The translations under genes were made by a program, and so were the position numbers. The notes beneath the pieces were generated by a model. That model was not told the DNA's origin. It searched no databases and worked only from the letters and a program-made list of their open reading frames with translations. Positions 1 through 7,982 of a stretch of DNA of 64,000 bases are shown piece by piece. The stretch's first letter is position 1. Each line of letters opens with the position of its first letter. This DNA comes from Pseudomonas muyukensis (lineage in GTDB: Bacteria > Pseudomonadota > Gammaproteobacteria > Pseudomonadales > Pseudomonadaceae), in assembly GCF_019139535.1 (NCBI RefSeq), contig NZ_CP077073.1, forward strand, positions 62,001 to 126,000. The letters run 5' to 3'.

Positions 1-427
1 CGTCGACGGTGATCGAACCCTTGTGGGCGATGTACTTGGCCAGCTCTTTCGGCGCACGCACCCGGAACTGGATGGCGCGGGCGTTATCGGCACGCGAGAC
101 GATCTCGCCGACACCGTCGACGTGGCCGCTGACCAGGTGGCCGCCCAGGCGGGTAGTCGGGGTCAGGGCCTTTTCCAGGTTGACCCGGCTGCCGCTCTTG
201 AGGTCGACCATCGCGGTGCGCTTGAGGGTCTCGACGCTGACATCGGCCCAGAAGCCATTGCCAGGCAGCTCGACGGCGGTCAGGCACACGCCGTTGACGG
301 CGATGCTGTCGCCGAGCTTGACGTCGCCCAGGTCGAGCTTGCCGGTTTCGACGTAGACGCGCACGTCACCGCCCTTGGGGGTGAGGCTGCGGATGGTGCC
401 GATGGATTCGATGATGCCGGTGAACAT
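1..427 (-). CDS. ribE: Riboflavin synthase alpha subunit, 5' part (continues past window start)
   Basis: Converts two molecules of 6,7-dimethyl-8-ribityllumazine into riboflavin and the pyrimidinedione, the last step of riboflavin synthesis, in the cytoplasm. The 142 residues seen begin with the family signature MFTGIIE and contain the first lumazine-binding barrel (GDSIAVNGVCLT, about residues 39-50) and the start of the second (LGGHLVSGHVDGVG). About 80 residues should lie beyond base 1. It follows ribD in the same direction after 54 bases, as is usual in Pseudomonas rib clusters. A TATAAT at 481-486 (minus strand) overlaps the ribD stop and might be a -10 box, but no good -35 box accompanies it. 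Confidence 0.95.
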   Translation of the reverse strand, partial: MFTGIIESIGTIRSLTPKGGDVRVYVETGKLDLGDVKLGDSIAVNGVCLTAVELPGNGFWADVSVETLKRTAMVDLKSGSRVNLEKALTPTTRLGGHLVSGHVDGVGEIVSRADNARAIQFRVRAPKELAKYIAHKGSITVD

Positions 428-481
428 GGTGTTCTCCTCAAGTACGGGCTGCGCCGCGGTCTGTACGGCGCAAGCCAGGCA

Positions 482-1609
482 TTATACGCCGCTGGCCGGC
501 AGGGGGATGGCAGTGACCCGCCAGTCATCGCCGACCGCGCGCATTTCGGTGATTTTCAGCCGCGGCGCCTCGCTCATCTTCGCCAGCGGCCAGTCCAGCA
601 GCGGGCGTGCCGCGGAGCCGAGGAAGGTGCCGGCGACGAACAGCTGGTACTCGTCGACCAGGCCCAGGCGGGCGAACGCGCCCACCAGGCCGGCACCGGC
701 CTCCAGCAGGATTTCGTTGACGCCGCGTGCGGCCAGGGCGTGCAGCAAGGCCGACAGGTCGACGCGGCCGTCGTTCCCCGGCAGGTTGAGCAGCTCGTGA
801 CCGGCGGCGGCATAGCGCGGATCATCGCCCGCGGCGCTGACCACCAACGCCGGGCCGGCCTGGAAAAACGCCGCATCCAGCGGCAGGCGCAGACGCCCGT
901 CGACCAGCACGCGCAGTGGCGGGCGCGCCACGGCCAGGGCGGTGAGCTCATCATCCAGGCCCAGTTCCGCGCCACGCACGGTCATCCGCGCGTTGTCGCA
1001 CAGCACGCTCTCGGCGCTGGTCAGCACCACGCTGGAACGGGCACGCAAGCGCTGCACCGCGGCCCGCGCCGCCGGGCCGGTGATCCACTGGCTCTCGCCG
1101 CTGGCCATGGCGGTGCGCCCATCCAGGCTCATGGCCAGCTTGGCCCGCACGAACGGCAAACCATGCTCCATGCGCTTGAGAAAACCGGGGTTGAGCGCGC
1201 GGGCCTCGGCCTCGAGCACGCCGCTGGCCACCGCGATGCCGGCCTCGCGCAGGCGCTGCAGGCCATTACCGGCCACTTGCGGGTTAGGGTCCTGCATGGC
1301 GGCCACCACCCGGTCCACGCCGGCCTTGACCAGCGCCTCGGCGCACGGCGGCGTGCGGCCATGGTGGCTGCACGGCTCGAGGGTCACGTAGGCGCAGGCG
1401 CCACGGGCGCGCTCGCCGGCCTGGCGCAACGCATGCACCTCGGCGTGCGGTTCGCCGGCGCGTACATGCCAGCCCTCGCCAACCACCTCGCCGTCGCGCA
1501 CGATCACACAGCCTACGCGCGGGTTGGGGTGGGTGCTGTAGAGGCCCTTGCGGGCCAGTTCCACGGCCCGGGCCATGTAGTGGGCGTCGAGAATGGCTTG
1601 GCTGGACAT
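482..1609 (-). CDS. ribD: Bifunctional diaminohydroxyphosphoribosylaminopyrimidine deaminase / reductase
   Basis: Catalyses the second and third steps of riboflavin synthesis: deamination of the pyrimidine and NADPH-dependent reduction of the ribosyl side chain. The 375-residue protein has an N-terminal cytidine-deaminase-like domain with zinc ligands His55, Cys80 and Cys89 and proton shuttle Glu57 (PHAEVHAL and LEPCSHHGRTPPC). A C-terminal reductase domain follows (FVRAKLAMSLDGRTA, then the nucleotide-binding half). The start chosen (MSSQAILD) matches the usual N-terminus; the frame stays open further upstream but there it runs inside nrdR. It begins 2 bases after the nrdR stop, so the two are probably cotranscribed. 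Confidence 0.96.
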   Translation of the reverse strand: MSSQAILDAHYMARAVELARKGLYSTHPNPRVGCVIVRDGEVVGEGWHVRAGEPHAEVHALRQAGERARGACAYVTLEPCSHHGRTPPCAEALVKAGVDRVVAAMQDPNPQVAGNGLQRLREAGIAVASGVLEAEARALNPGFLKRMEHGLPFVRAKLAMSLDGRTAMASGESQWITGPAARAAVQRLRARSSVVLTSAESVLCDNARMTVRGAELGLDDELTALAVARPPLRVLVDGRLRLPLDAAFFQAGPALVVSAAGDDPRYAAAGHELLNLPGNDGRVDLSALLHALAARGVNEILLEAGAGLVGAFARLGLVDEYQLFVAGTFLGSAARPLLDWPLAKMSEAPRLKITEMRAVGDDWRVTAIPLPASGV

Positions 1610-1611
1610 GC

Positions 1612-2076
1612 TTACTCTTTGGCTGGCTCGCGGGCCAGGCGGTCGATTTCTTCGCGGAATTCGTCGAGGTCCTGGAAGCGCCGGTAGACCGAGGCGAAAC
1701 GAATATAGGCGACTTCGTCGAGCTTGCGCAGCTCGGCCATCACCATCTCGCCGACCACCAGCGACTTGACCTCGCGCTCGCCGGTGGCGCGCAGGCGGCT
1801 CTTGATATGCGCCAACGCCGCTTCCAGGCGCTCGACGCTGACCGGGCGCTTTTCCAGCGCGCGCTGCATGCCGGCACGCAGCTTGTCTTCGTCGAAGGGC
1901 TGGCGGGTGCCGTCCTGCTTGATCAGGCGGGGCAGGACCAGTTCGGCGGTTTCGAATGTGGTGAAGCGCTCGCCGCAGGCGACGCACTCACGGCGGCGAC
2001 GCACCTGTTCGCCCTCGGCGACCAGGCGCGAGTCGATGACCTTGGTGTCGTTGGCACCGCAAAAGGGACAGTGCAT
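1612..2076 (-). CDS. nrdR: Transcriptional repressor NrdR
   Basis: Nucleotide-sensing repressor of ribonucleotide reductase genes that binds NrdR boxes. The 154-residue protein has the N-terminal zinc ribbon with Cys3, Cys6, Cys31 and Cys34 (MHCPFCG and CVACG) and the following ATP-cone domain ([20 protein letters not shown]), which senses ATP and dATP. The start is fixed by the invariant MHCPFC N-terminus; the frame stays open upstream but that part has no family similarity. It is the first gene of the nrdR-ribD-ribE run. Its own targets are not in this window. Confidence 0.97.
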   Translation of the reverse strand: MHCPFCGANDTKVIDSRLVAEGEQVRRRRECVACGERFTTFETAELVLPRLIKQDGTRQPFDEDKLRAGMQRALEKRPVSVERLEAALAHIKSRLRATGEREVKSLVVGEMVMAELRKLDEVAYIRFASVYRRFQDLDEFREEIDRLAREPAKE

Positions 2077-2181
2077 GGTGGCAGGCAACAAAAAAAGGGA
2101 GGGCCATGGTAGCGCATTGCACTGGCAAGACAAGCCAAAGGGGTTACCATCCATGCAAATCTGCCCGTGAAGGATCATCCC

Positions 2182-2634
2182 ATGCACTATCGAGCGCTCG
2201 TCGTGCTGTGCTGCGCCGCCCTGCTCGCCGCCTGCGGCAGCGACCGGCCCAAGCCCGAACAGGCCCCGGCGCCGCCACCGGCCAAGGTGGCGAAGAAAGC
2301 CCAGCCGCTGGGGCCACTACCGGCCTACCAGCGCGAGCTCAGCGGCACCCTGATGGATATTCCCGCCGGCGCCGACGTGGAACTGGCCCTGCTGGTCATC
2401 GATGAGCGCGGCCGCCCGCAGCGCCTGCTGGCCAGCAGCAACCTGACCGGCACCGGCCAGGCCCTGCCCTACCAATTGCGCTTCAACCCCGAGGCCTTCC
2501 CGGCCGGTGCCCGTGTCGAGCTGCGCGGCCGCGCCAGCCGCTCCGGCCAGTTGATCCTGCACCTGCAACCGGTACGCATTGCCCAGGCACAGACCCAGGC
2601 CACCGGCCCACTGCGCTTCGAACAGGCCCCATAA
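2182..2634 (+). CDS. YbaY-family lipoprotein
   Basis: Predicted envelope lipoprotein of 150 residues. The signal peptide [20 protein letters not shown] ends in a clear lipobox (LAAC, lipidated Cys about residue 18). A proline-rich linker (about 25-45) and one beta-rich domain similar to the YbaY/YscW lipoprotein family ([19 protein letters not shown] and [20 protein letters not shown]) follow. The start at 2182 has AAGGA 8 bases upstream; an in-frame GTG at 2167 is less likely. The next gene begins immediately after its stop, so the two are probably coupled. The precise role of this family in Pseudomonas is not established. Confidence 0.85.
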   Translation: MHYRALVVLCCAALLAACGSDRPKPEQAPAPPPAKVAKKAQPLGPLPAYQRELSGTLMDIPAGADVELALLVIDERGRPQRLLASSNLTGTGQALPYQLRFNPEAFPAGARVELRGRASRSGQLILHLQPVRIAQAQTQATGPLRFEQAP

Positions 2635-3294
2635 ATGACGCCACACGCCCTGCAGCAGGCCCTCAGCGGCCTGATCGGCGAAGCGCGGCTGGTGGTCAGC
2701 GACCTGCCCGGCTGCGCGCTGAAGCTCTGGCTGATCGACGACCAGAACATGGACCGCGCCTTCAGCAGCGAGGAAACCCGGCGCATCCTTGAAGAGCCGC
2801 CCTACTGGAGCTTCTGCTGGGCCAGCGGCCTGGCCATGGCCCGCTACCTGGCCGAACGGCCGGCGTGGGTGCGCGGCAAGCGGGTGCTGGATTTCGGCGC
2901 TGGCTCCGGCATCGCCGGGATCGCCGCTGCCCAGGCAGGTGCGCTGGAGGTGGTGGCCTGCGACCTCGACCCGCTGGCCCTGGACGCCTGTCGGGCCAAT
3001 GCCGCGCTCAACGGCGTCGAGCTGAGCTACAGCAGCGATTTTTTCGCCGAGGCCGACCGCTTCGACCTGGTCCTGGTCGCCGACGTCCTGTACGACCGCG
3101 CCAACCTGCCGCTGCTGGACCAGTTCCTCAGCCGCGCGCGCCAGGCGCTGGTCGCCGACTCGCGGGTCCGCGACTTCAACCATCCGCTGTACCGCCCGCT
3201 CGGGGTGCTCGAGGCGCTGACCTTGCCGGACCTGGCCGAGCCGCACGAATTCCGCCGGGTCAGCCTGTACCACGCCAGCCGCGAGCCTTTATAG
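2635..3294 (+). CDS. Class I SAM-dependent methyltransferase (PrmA/ETFB-lysine-methyltransferase-like)
   Basis: A 219-residue protein with the Rossmann methyltransferase fold. The SAM-binding glycine loop VLDFGAGSG is at residues 84-92, the acidic residue after strand 2 lies in ACDLDP, and a VLVADVLYD motif lies at the active-site edge. The best family match is the small protein-lysine methyltransferases related to PrmA and ETFBKMT; the substrate cannot be told from sequence. It starts at the base after the lipoprotein stop, suggesting translational coupling, and is followed after 31 bases by cnoX. Confidence 0.85.
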   Translation: MTPHALQQALSGLIGEARLVVSDLPGCALKLWLIDDQNMDRAFSSEETRRILEEPPYWSFCWASGLAMARYLAERPAWVRGKRVLDFGAGSGIAGIAAAQAGALEVVACDLDPLALDACRANAALNGVELSYSSDFFAEADRFDLVLVADVLYDRANLPLLDQFLSRARQALVADSRVRDFNHPLYRPLGVLEALTLPDLAEPHEFRRVSLYHASREPL

Positions 3295-3325
3295 TGGTGG
3301 CATTCACGGATTTGCGAGAGTCACG

Positions 3326-4213
3326 ATGAGCCAAGCTCCTGATAACACAAGCCTACCGTTTATCTTCGATGCCACCGACGCCACCTTCCAGCAACTGGTC
3401 ATCGAGAACTCCTTCCACAAGCCGGTGCTGGTGGACTTCTGGGCCGAGTGGTGCGCGCCGTGCAAGGCGCTGATGCCGCTGCTGGCGAAGATTACCGAGG
3501 GCTACCAGGGCGAATTGCTGCTGGCCAAGGTCAACTGCGATGTCGAGCAGCAGGTCGTCGCCCAGTTCGGCATCCGCAGCCTGCCGACCGTGGTGCTGTT
3601 CAAGGATGGCCAGCCGGTCGACGGTTTTGCCGGCGCGCAACCCGAGTCGGCCATTCGCGCCATGCTCGAACCCCATGTACAGATGCCCGCAGCCCCTGTC
3701 GCCGCGCCGTTGGAGCAGGCCAAGGCACTGTTCGCCGAAAGCCGTTTCAGCGAGGCCGAGGCGCTGCTGCAGGTGCTGCTGGGTGAAGACAACAGCAATG
3801 CCGAGGCGCTGATCCTCTACGCCCGCTGCCTGGCCGAACGTGGCGAACTGGGCGAGGCCCAGGTGGTGCTGGACGCGGTCAAGACCGATGAGCACAAGGC
3901 CGCCCTGGCCGGCGCCAAGGCCCAGCTGACCTTCCTGCGCCAGGCTACCACGCTGCCGGAGGCTGCCGAGCTGAAGAGCCGCCTGGCGCAGAACCCGCAG
4001 GACGACGAAGCGGCCTACCAGCTGTGCATCCAGCAGTTGGCGCGCCAGCAGTACGAAGCGGCGCTGGATGGGCTGCTGAAGCTGTTCCAGCGCAATCGCG
4101 GCTATGAGAATGGGCTGGCGCAAAAAGCCTTGCTGCAGGTGTTCGAACTGCTGGGCAACGAGCATCCGCTGGTCGGCGTGTACCGTCGCAAGCTCTCAGC
4201 AGCGATGTTCTGA
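3326..4213 (+). CDS. cnoX: Thioredoxin-TPR chaperedoxin (CnoX/YbbN family)
   Basis: A 295-residue cytoplasmic protein with an N-terminal thioredoxin domain and a C-terminal TPR-like region (about residues 125-295, helices such as EQAKALFAESRFSEAEALL). The family acts as a holdase that hands clients to GroEL or DnaK and protects cysteines by mixed disulfides. The thioredoxin motif here is WCAPCK with both cysteines present (Cys43 and Cys46), unlike E. coli CnoX, which has lost one. A redox-active, thioredoxin-like form is therefore likely. Start ATG lies shortly after a GAGAG stretch. Confidence 0.9.
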   Translation: MSQAPDNTSLPFIFDATDATFQQLVIENSFHKPVLVDFWAEWCAPCKALMPLLAKITEGYQGELLLAKVNCDVEQQVVAQFGIRSLPTVVLFKDGQPVDGFAGAQPESAIRAMLEPHVQMPAAPVAAPLEQAKALFAESRFSEAEALLQVLLGEDNSNAEALILYARCLAERGELGEAQVVLDAVKTDEHKAALAGAKAQLTFLRQATTLPEAAELKSRLAQNPQDDEAAYQLCIQQLARQQYEAALDGLLKLFQRNRGYENGLAQKALLQVFELLGNEHPLVGVYRRKLSAAMF

Positions 4214-4225
4214 GATAGACCGCTG

Positions 4226-4306
4226 TTCGCCAGCAAGGCTGGCTACAGGCATCACGCCGCCCGCATGATGGGTGCATGCACTGTAGGAGCCAGCCTTGCT
4301 GGCCAA
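4226..4306. repeat. REP-type palindrome pair
   Basis: Two inverted copies of a REP-like element lie between cnoX and the next convergent gene. The left copy is 4226-4248 (TTCGCCAGCAAGGCTGGC then TACAG) and the right copy is 4281-4306 (CTGTAGGAGCC then AGCCTTGCTGGCCAA). Together they can fold into a large hairpin. The same family recurs at 13377-13512 and 20805-20872, as expected for Pseudomonas REP/BIME elements found between genes. Confidence 0.8.
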
Positions 4307-4323
4307 TGGCAGCAACACGGCGG

Positions 4324-4704
4324 TCACCCCACCCAGTGATACACCGGCGCATCCGCGCCACTTTCCACCTTCACCTCACTGCTGTGGCGCAAGCGCACCA
4401 GCAATCGCTTGCCTGCCGCGACACTGCCAGCCAGCCCTTCCAGGCGCTCCAGCAACTCCGGCCCGCCCATCTGCCCCGCCTGGCGCAGCACCTCGCGCGC
4501 GGCCAGCCACTGCCCGTCATCCTGGCGCGGCGCTAGACCTGCGCTGGCCTGAACGGCCTCGACCACGGCAGGCGCTTCCAGGCGACGTCCCAGCTGCGCC
4601 CACTCTTCAGGCGCCAGCTCGATGGTCAAGTCCACCGGCCAGTCACCGATCTGTCCACGAATTCTCACGCTGCCTTCCTCGATCCTGAGCTTGAATGCAG
4701 CCAT
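4324..4704 (-). CDS. Conserved hypothetical protein
   Basis: A 126-residue protein with no domain that I recognise. It begins MAAFKLRIEEGSVRI and looks like a small beta-rich N-terminal half (RIRGQIGDWPVDLTIEL) followed by helices rich in Leu, Ala, Gln and Arg. There is no signal peptide or membrane segment. The start at 4704 is preferred over an upstream start at 4749 that would run into the promoter region of the divergent zinc-linked operon. Its codon use resembles that of its neighbours, and it is flanked by a REP pair downstream and a Zur-like site upstream. Confidence 0.7.
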   Translation of the reverse strand: MAAFKLRIEEGSVRIRGQIGDWPVDLTIELAPEEWAQLGRRLEAPAVVEAVQASAGLAPRQDDGQWLAAREVLRQAGQMGGPELLERLEGLAGSVAAGKRLLVRLRHSSEVKVESGADAPVYHWVG

Positions 4705-4757
4705 GCTCCCACGAACATGAAACCTGTGCCAGGCAGGCTGGCGAGACAAATAAAAGT

Positions 4758-4767
4758 TGTTATAACA
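4758..4767. promoter_or_regulatory. Candidate Zur-box-like palindrome
   Basis: TGTTATAACA is a perfect 10-base palindrome in an AT-rich patch 37 bases before the DUF2796 start. Its TATAACATT half matches the half-site of proteobacterial Zur boxes, although the spacing between half-sites is compressed compared with the E. coli consensus. The downstream genes belong to a family known to be zinc-responsive in Pseudomonas and Vibrio. It could instead simply be a -10 element (TATAAC). Confidence 0.4.
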
Positions 4768-4803
4768 TTACCAAATCATTCCAAGCCGCCCCTGGAGCCG
4801 TCC

Positions 4804-5352
4804 ATGCGTCGTCTGTTGCTCGCCTTGCCCTTCGCCCTGTTGCCCCTGGCCGTGGCCCATGCCCACGACGACCATGATCACGACCATGCCCATGGCACCC
4901 TCGGCGCCCATGAGCACGGCGTGGCCAAACTCAACGCGGTGCTCGACGGCAACACCCTGGAGCTGGCGCTGGACAGCCCCGCGATGAACCTGGTCGGCTT
5001 CGAGCACACCCCCAGCAGCGACGCCGACAAGGCCAAGGTCGCCGCCGCCCGCCAGCAACTGGAACAACCGCTGAAACTGTTCGGCCTGGCCCCAGCCGCC
5101 GCCTGCAAGGACGACGCCCAGGAGCTGCAAAGCCCGCTGTTCGAAGCCTCCGAGCAACACGGCCACAGCCACGCCGACATCAACGCGCATTACCAGTTGG
5201 CCTGCGCGGCCCCGGCCAAACTCTCCCAAATTGACCTTGGCCCCTTGTTCAAGGCCTTCCCGCAAACCCAGAAGATCATCGTGCAGTTGATCGGCCCGAA
5301 CGGCCAGAAAGGCGTGGAGGCGACGCCCGCCAAGGCCGTGGTCGCGTTCTGA
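4804..5352 (+). CDS. DUF2796 / ZrgA-type periplasmic metal-associated protein
   Basis: A 182-residue exported protein. The Sec signal peptide MRRLLLALPFALLPLAVAHA is followed directly by a histidine/aspartate-rich stretch (HDDHDHDHAHG, about residues 20-31) and another His-rich loop (EQHGHSHADINAH) near the middle, both suited to binding zinc. The rest matches the DUF2796 (ZrgA) family, linked to zinc uptake in Vibrio. It is the first gene of a four-gene run with an ABC ATPase, a permease and a DUF3299 protein. The start at 4804 gives a clean signal peptide; the frame remains open upstream to 4717. Confidence 0.88.
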   Translation: MRRLLLALPFALLPLAVAHAHDDHDHDHAHGTLGAHEHGVAKLNAVLDGNTLELALDSPAMNLVGFEHTPSSDADKAKVAAARQQLEQPLKLFGLAPAAACKDDAQELQSPLFEASEQHGHSHADINAHYQLACAAPAKLSQIDLGPLFKAFPQTQKIIVQLIGPNGQKGVEATPAKAVVAF

Positions 5353-6063
5353 ATGGGCCAGCCGCTGATCGAACTGCGTGATCTGCTGTTCGCCTGGCCC
5401 GGCCAGGCGCCGCTGCTGGATATCCCGGCGTTGCGCCTGGAGGCTGGCGAGGCGCTGTTCCTCAAGGGCCCCAGCGGCAGCGGCAAGACCACCTTGCTGG
5501 GCCTGCTCGGCGGGGTCAACCGCCCAGGCCAGGGCAGCATCGAGCTGCTCGGCCAGGACTTGGCGAGCCTGGGCCAGGGTGCCCGCGATCGTTTCCGCGT
5601 CGATCACACCGGCTACATCTTCCAGCAGTTCAACCTGCTGCCGTTTCTCTCGGTGCGCGAGAACGTCGAACTGCCCTGCCGCTTCTCGAAAAGCCGGGCG
5701 GCGCGGGCCTGCCAACGCCATGGCAGCATCGACCAGGCCGCCGCCCAATTGCTCGCCCACCTTGGCCTGGACGACCCGGCATTGCTCGCGCGCCGCGCCG
5801 ACAACCTGTCGATCGGCCAACAGCAGCGGGTGGCCGCTGCTCGTGCGCTGATCGGCCAGCCGGAGCTGGTAATCGCCGACGAACCCACCTCGGCGCTCGA
5901 CGCCGACAACCGCGAGGCCTTTATCCGTCTGCTGTTCGACGAGTGCCGCGCGGCCGGTGCCAGCCTGCTGTTCGTCAGCCACGACCAAAGCCTGGCGCCG
6001 CTGTTCGACCGTCACCTGTCGCTGGCCGAACTCAACCGCGCCGCCACGCCCCGGGAGGCCTGA
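5353..6063 (+). CDS. ABC transporter ATP-binding protein (LolD/MacB type)
   Basis: A 236-residue nucleotide-binding subunit. Walker A is GPSGSGKT (residues 39-46), the Q-loop lies in IFQQFNLLP, and Walker B is LVIADEPTSALD with a following FVSHD switch histidine. The ABC signature is LSIGQQQR, with Ile in place of the first Gly of the usual LSGGQ. The ATPase starts right after the stop of the DUF2796 gene and overlaps the permease start by one base (TGATG), so the three are translated as a unit. The paired permease is of FtsX/MacB type, so the pair is more likely to drive mechanical work at the envelope than classic import. Confidence 0.92.
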   Translation: MGQPLIELRDLLFAWPGQAPLLDIPALRLEAGEALFLKGPSGSGKTTLLGLLGGVNRPGQGSIELLGQDLASLGQGARDRFRVDHTGYIFQQFNLLPFLSVRENVELPCRFSKSRAARACQRHGSIDQAAAQLLAHLGLDDPALLARRADNLSIGQQQRVAAARALIGQPELVIADEPTSALDADNREAFIRLLFDECRAAGASLLFVSHDQSLAPLFDRHLSLAELNRAATPREA

Positions 6064-7328
6064 TGTACCTGCTCCGCCTTGCCCTGGCCAGCCTGGCCAA
6101 CCGCCGCTTCAGCGCCTTGCTGACCGCCTTCGCCATAGCCCTCTCGGTGTGCCTGCTGCTGGCGGTGGAACGGGTACGCACCGAAGCCCGCGCCAGCTTC
6201 GCCAGCACCATCAGCGGCACCGACCTGATCGTCGGCGCGCGCTCAGGGTCGGTGAACCTGCTGCTGTACTCGGTGTTTCGCATCGGCAACGCCACCAACA
6301 ACATCCGCTGGGACAGCTACCAGCATTACGCCCAGGATCCCCGGGTGAAGTGGGCGATCCCCATCTCGCTGGGCGACTCGCACCGGGGCTACCGGGTGCT
6401 GGGCACCACCGGCGACTATTTCAGCCATTACCAGTACGGCCGCCGCCAGCACCTGGCGCTGGACCAGGGCCGGCCCTTCGCCGACGACCCCTTCGAGGTG
6501 GTCCTCGGCGCCGAAGTCGCCGAGGCGCTGCACTACAAGCTGGGCGACACCTTGGTTTTGGCCCACGGCGTCGCCGCCATCAGCCTGGTCAAGCACGACG
6601 ACAAGCCCTTCACCGTGGTCGGCGTGCTCAAGCGCACCGGCACGCCAGTGGACCGCACCTTGCACATCAGCCTGGGCGGCATGGAGGCGATCCATATCGA
6701 CTGGCACAACGGCGTGCCAGCCCGCGGCGCCGGGCGCATCAGCGCCGAACAGGCGCGCAGCATGGACTTGCAGCCCAGCGCCATCACCGCCTTCATGCTC
6801 GGGCTCAACAGCAAGATCGCCACCTTCAGCCTGCAGCGCGAGATCAACGAGTTCCGCGGCGAGCCGCTGCTGGCGATTCTCCCCGGCGTGGCCCTGCAGG
6901 AGCTGTGGAGCCTGATGGGCACCGCCGAGCAGGCGCTGTTCGTGGTGTCGCTGTTCGTCGTGCTGACCGGCTTGATCGGCATGCTCACGGCCATCCTCAC
7001 CAGCCTCAACGAACGCCGTCGGGAAATGGCCATCCTGCGCTCCGTGGGCGCGCGGCCCTGGCATATCGCCGGGCTGCTGGTGCTGGAGGCCCTGGCCCTG
7101 GCCCTGGCCGGGATCGCCGCCGGGCTAGGCTTGCTCTACGCGGGGATCGCCCTGGCGCAAGGCTACGTGCAGGCCAACTACGGGCTGTACCTGCCACTGG
7201 CCTGGCCCAGCACCCACGAGTGGACGCTGCTGGCGATCATCCTCGGCGCGGCGCTGCTGATGGGCAGCGTGCCAGCCTGGCGCGCCTATCGGCAGTCGCT
7301 GGCCGATGGCCTGTCGATTCACCTTTGA
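6063..7328 (+). CDS. ABC transporter permease, FtsX/MacB family
   Basis: A 421-residue inner-membrane protein. It has an N-terminal transmembrane helix (FSALLTAFAIALSVCLLLAV, about residues 14-33), a large periplasmic domain of about 230 residues, then three C-terminal helices (ALFVVSLFVVLTGLIGMLTA, the stretch around GLLVLEALALALAGIAAGLG, and LLAIILGAALLMGSVPAW). The cytoplasmic SLNERRREMAILRSVGA motif between helices is typical of FtsX/MacB permeases and couples to the ATPase. The start at 6063 overlaps the ATPase stop. By context it serves the DUF2796 and DUF3299 proteins encoded on either side, probably in zinc homeostasis. Confidence 0.9.
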   Translation: MYLLRLALASLANRRFSALLTAFAIALSVCLLLAVERVRTEARASFASTISGTDLIVGARSGSVNLLLYSVFRIGNATNNIRWDSYQHYAQDPRVKWAIPISLGDSHRGYRVLGTTGDYFSHYQYGRRQHLALDQGRPFADDPFEVVLGAEVAEALHYKLGDTLVLAHGVAAISLVKHDDKPFTVVGVLKRTGTPVDRTLHISLGGMEAIHIDWHNGVPARGAGRISAEQARSMDLQPSAITAFMLGLNSKIATFSLQREINEFRGEPLLAILPGVALQELWSLMGTAEQALFVVSLFVVLTGLIGMLTAILTSLNERRREMAILRSVGARPWHIAGLLVLEALALALAGIAAGLGLLYAGIALAQGYVQANYGLYLPLAWPSTHEWTLLAIILGAALLMGSVPAWRAYRQSLADGLSIHL

Positions 7329-7330
7329 GA

Positions 7331-7873
7331 ATGCCCATGACCCTGCAAGCCCGCGCCTACCCAGCCTGGATACTGCTCGCGCTACTGTGGCTGCCCGTTG
7401 CCTGCTGGGCGGCGGAACCTCGCGAACTGGACTGGCCCGCGCTGATCCCCGAGGGCGCCCCGATCATCCCGCCGCAACTGACGCCGCTGCACGACCTGTC
7501 GCAGATCAGCGACGCGCTGTCAGCCGAAGCCGCCCCCGCCGCCCGCCAGCAGGCGCCCGACGCCCCAGTGGTGAAGGCCCTGGACGGCCAGGCGGTGAAA
7601 ATCCCCGGCTACATCGTGCCCCTGGAGGTCAGCGAAGAGGGCCGCACCACCGAATTCCTGCTGGTGCCCTACTACGGCGCCTGCATCCACGTGCCGCCAC
7701 CACCGTCGAACCAGATCGTGCACATCTTCAGCGAAATGGGCGTGCGCATCGAGGACCTGTACCAGCCCTACTGGATCGAAGGCACGCTGAGTGTCAAGGC
7801 AAGCAGCAGCGAGCTGGCCGATGCCGGTTACCAGATGGAAGCCGAGAAAATCTATGCCTATGAGCTGAAGTGA
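7331..7873 (+). CDS. DUF3299 exported protein
   Basis: A 180-residue protein with a hydrophobic N-terminal export signal ending at CWAAEPRELDW, followed by a DUF3299 domain. Recognisable pieces are VKIPGYIVPLEV, then FLLVPYYGACIHVPPPPSNQ with a conserved Cys and His, then WIEGTLSVK. It starts 2 bases after the permease stop, with a second possible ATG at 7337. The pairing of this domain with DUF2796 and an FtsX-type ABC pair is conserved in Pseudomonas. The Cys-His motif suggests metal or ligand binding, but the function is not known. Confidence 0.88.
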   Translation: MPMTLQARAYPAWILLALLWLPVACWAAEPRELDWPALIPEGAPIIPPQLTPLHDLSQISDALSAEAAPAARQQAPDAPVVKALDGQAVKIPGYIVPLEVSEEGRTTEFLLVPYYGACIHVPPPPSNQIVHIFSEMGVRIEDLYQPYWIEGTLSVKASSSELADAGYQMEAEKIYAYELK

Positions 7874-7903
7874 GCACTGTTGCCAGCCAATGACGTGGCT
7901 TCG

Positions 7904-7917
7904 TTGAGCTGGGTCAA
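7904..7917. promoter_or_regulatory. Candidate Anr/FNR-type box upstream of oprG
   Basis: TTGAGCTGGGTCAA contains the palindrome TTGA-N6-TCAA, 8 of the 10 conserved positions of the Anr/FNR box. It is centred about 30 bases upstream of a TACCAT (7940-7945) that could be the -10 box. This would put the site near -41.5, where FNR-type activators normally bind. oprG is known to be Anr-dependent in P. aeruginosa, which fits. Confidence 0.5.
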
Positions 7918-7982
7918 ACTTTCTGTTTAGTCAGCTTCGTACCATTGGACTACTCGATTACTCACGTCCTCTGGGAGCTTCC

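Noticed and set aside
477..510. Consensus -10 TATAAT before ribE as a dedicated promoter
   Set aside because: No acceptable -35 box at 16-18 bases, and the -10 overlaps the ribD stop; the genes are more simply cotranscribed.
23..1687. Plus-strand frame of 554 codons across ribE and ribD
   Set aside because: Composition rich in Gly, Ala, Gln and His is typical of antisense reading of high-GC genes; the minus strand holds ribD and ribE.
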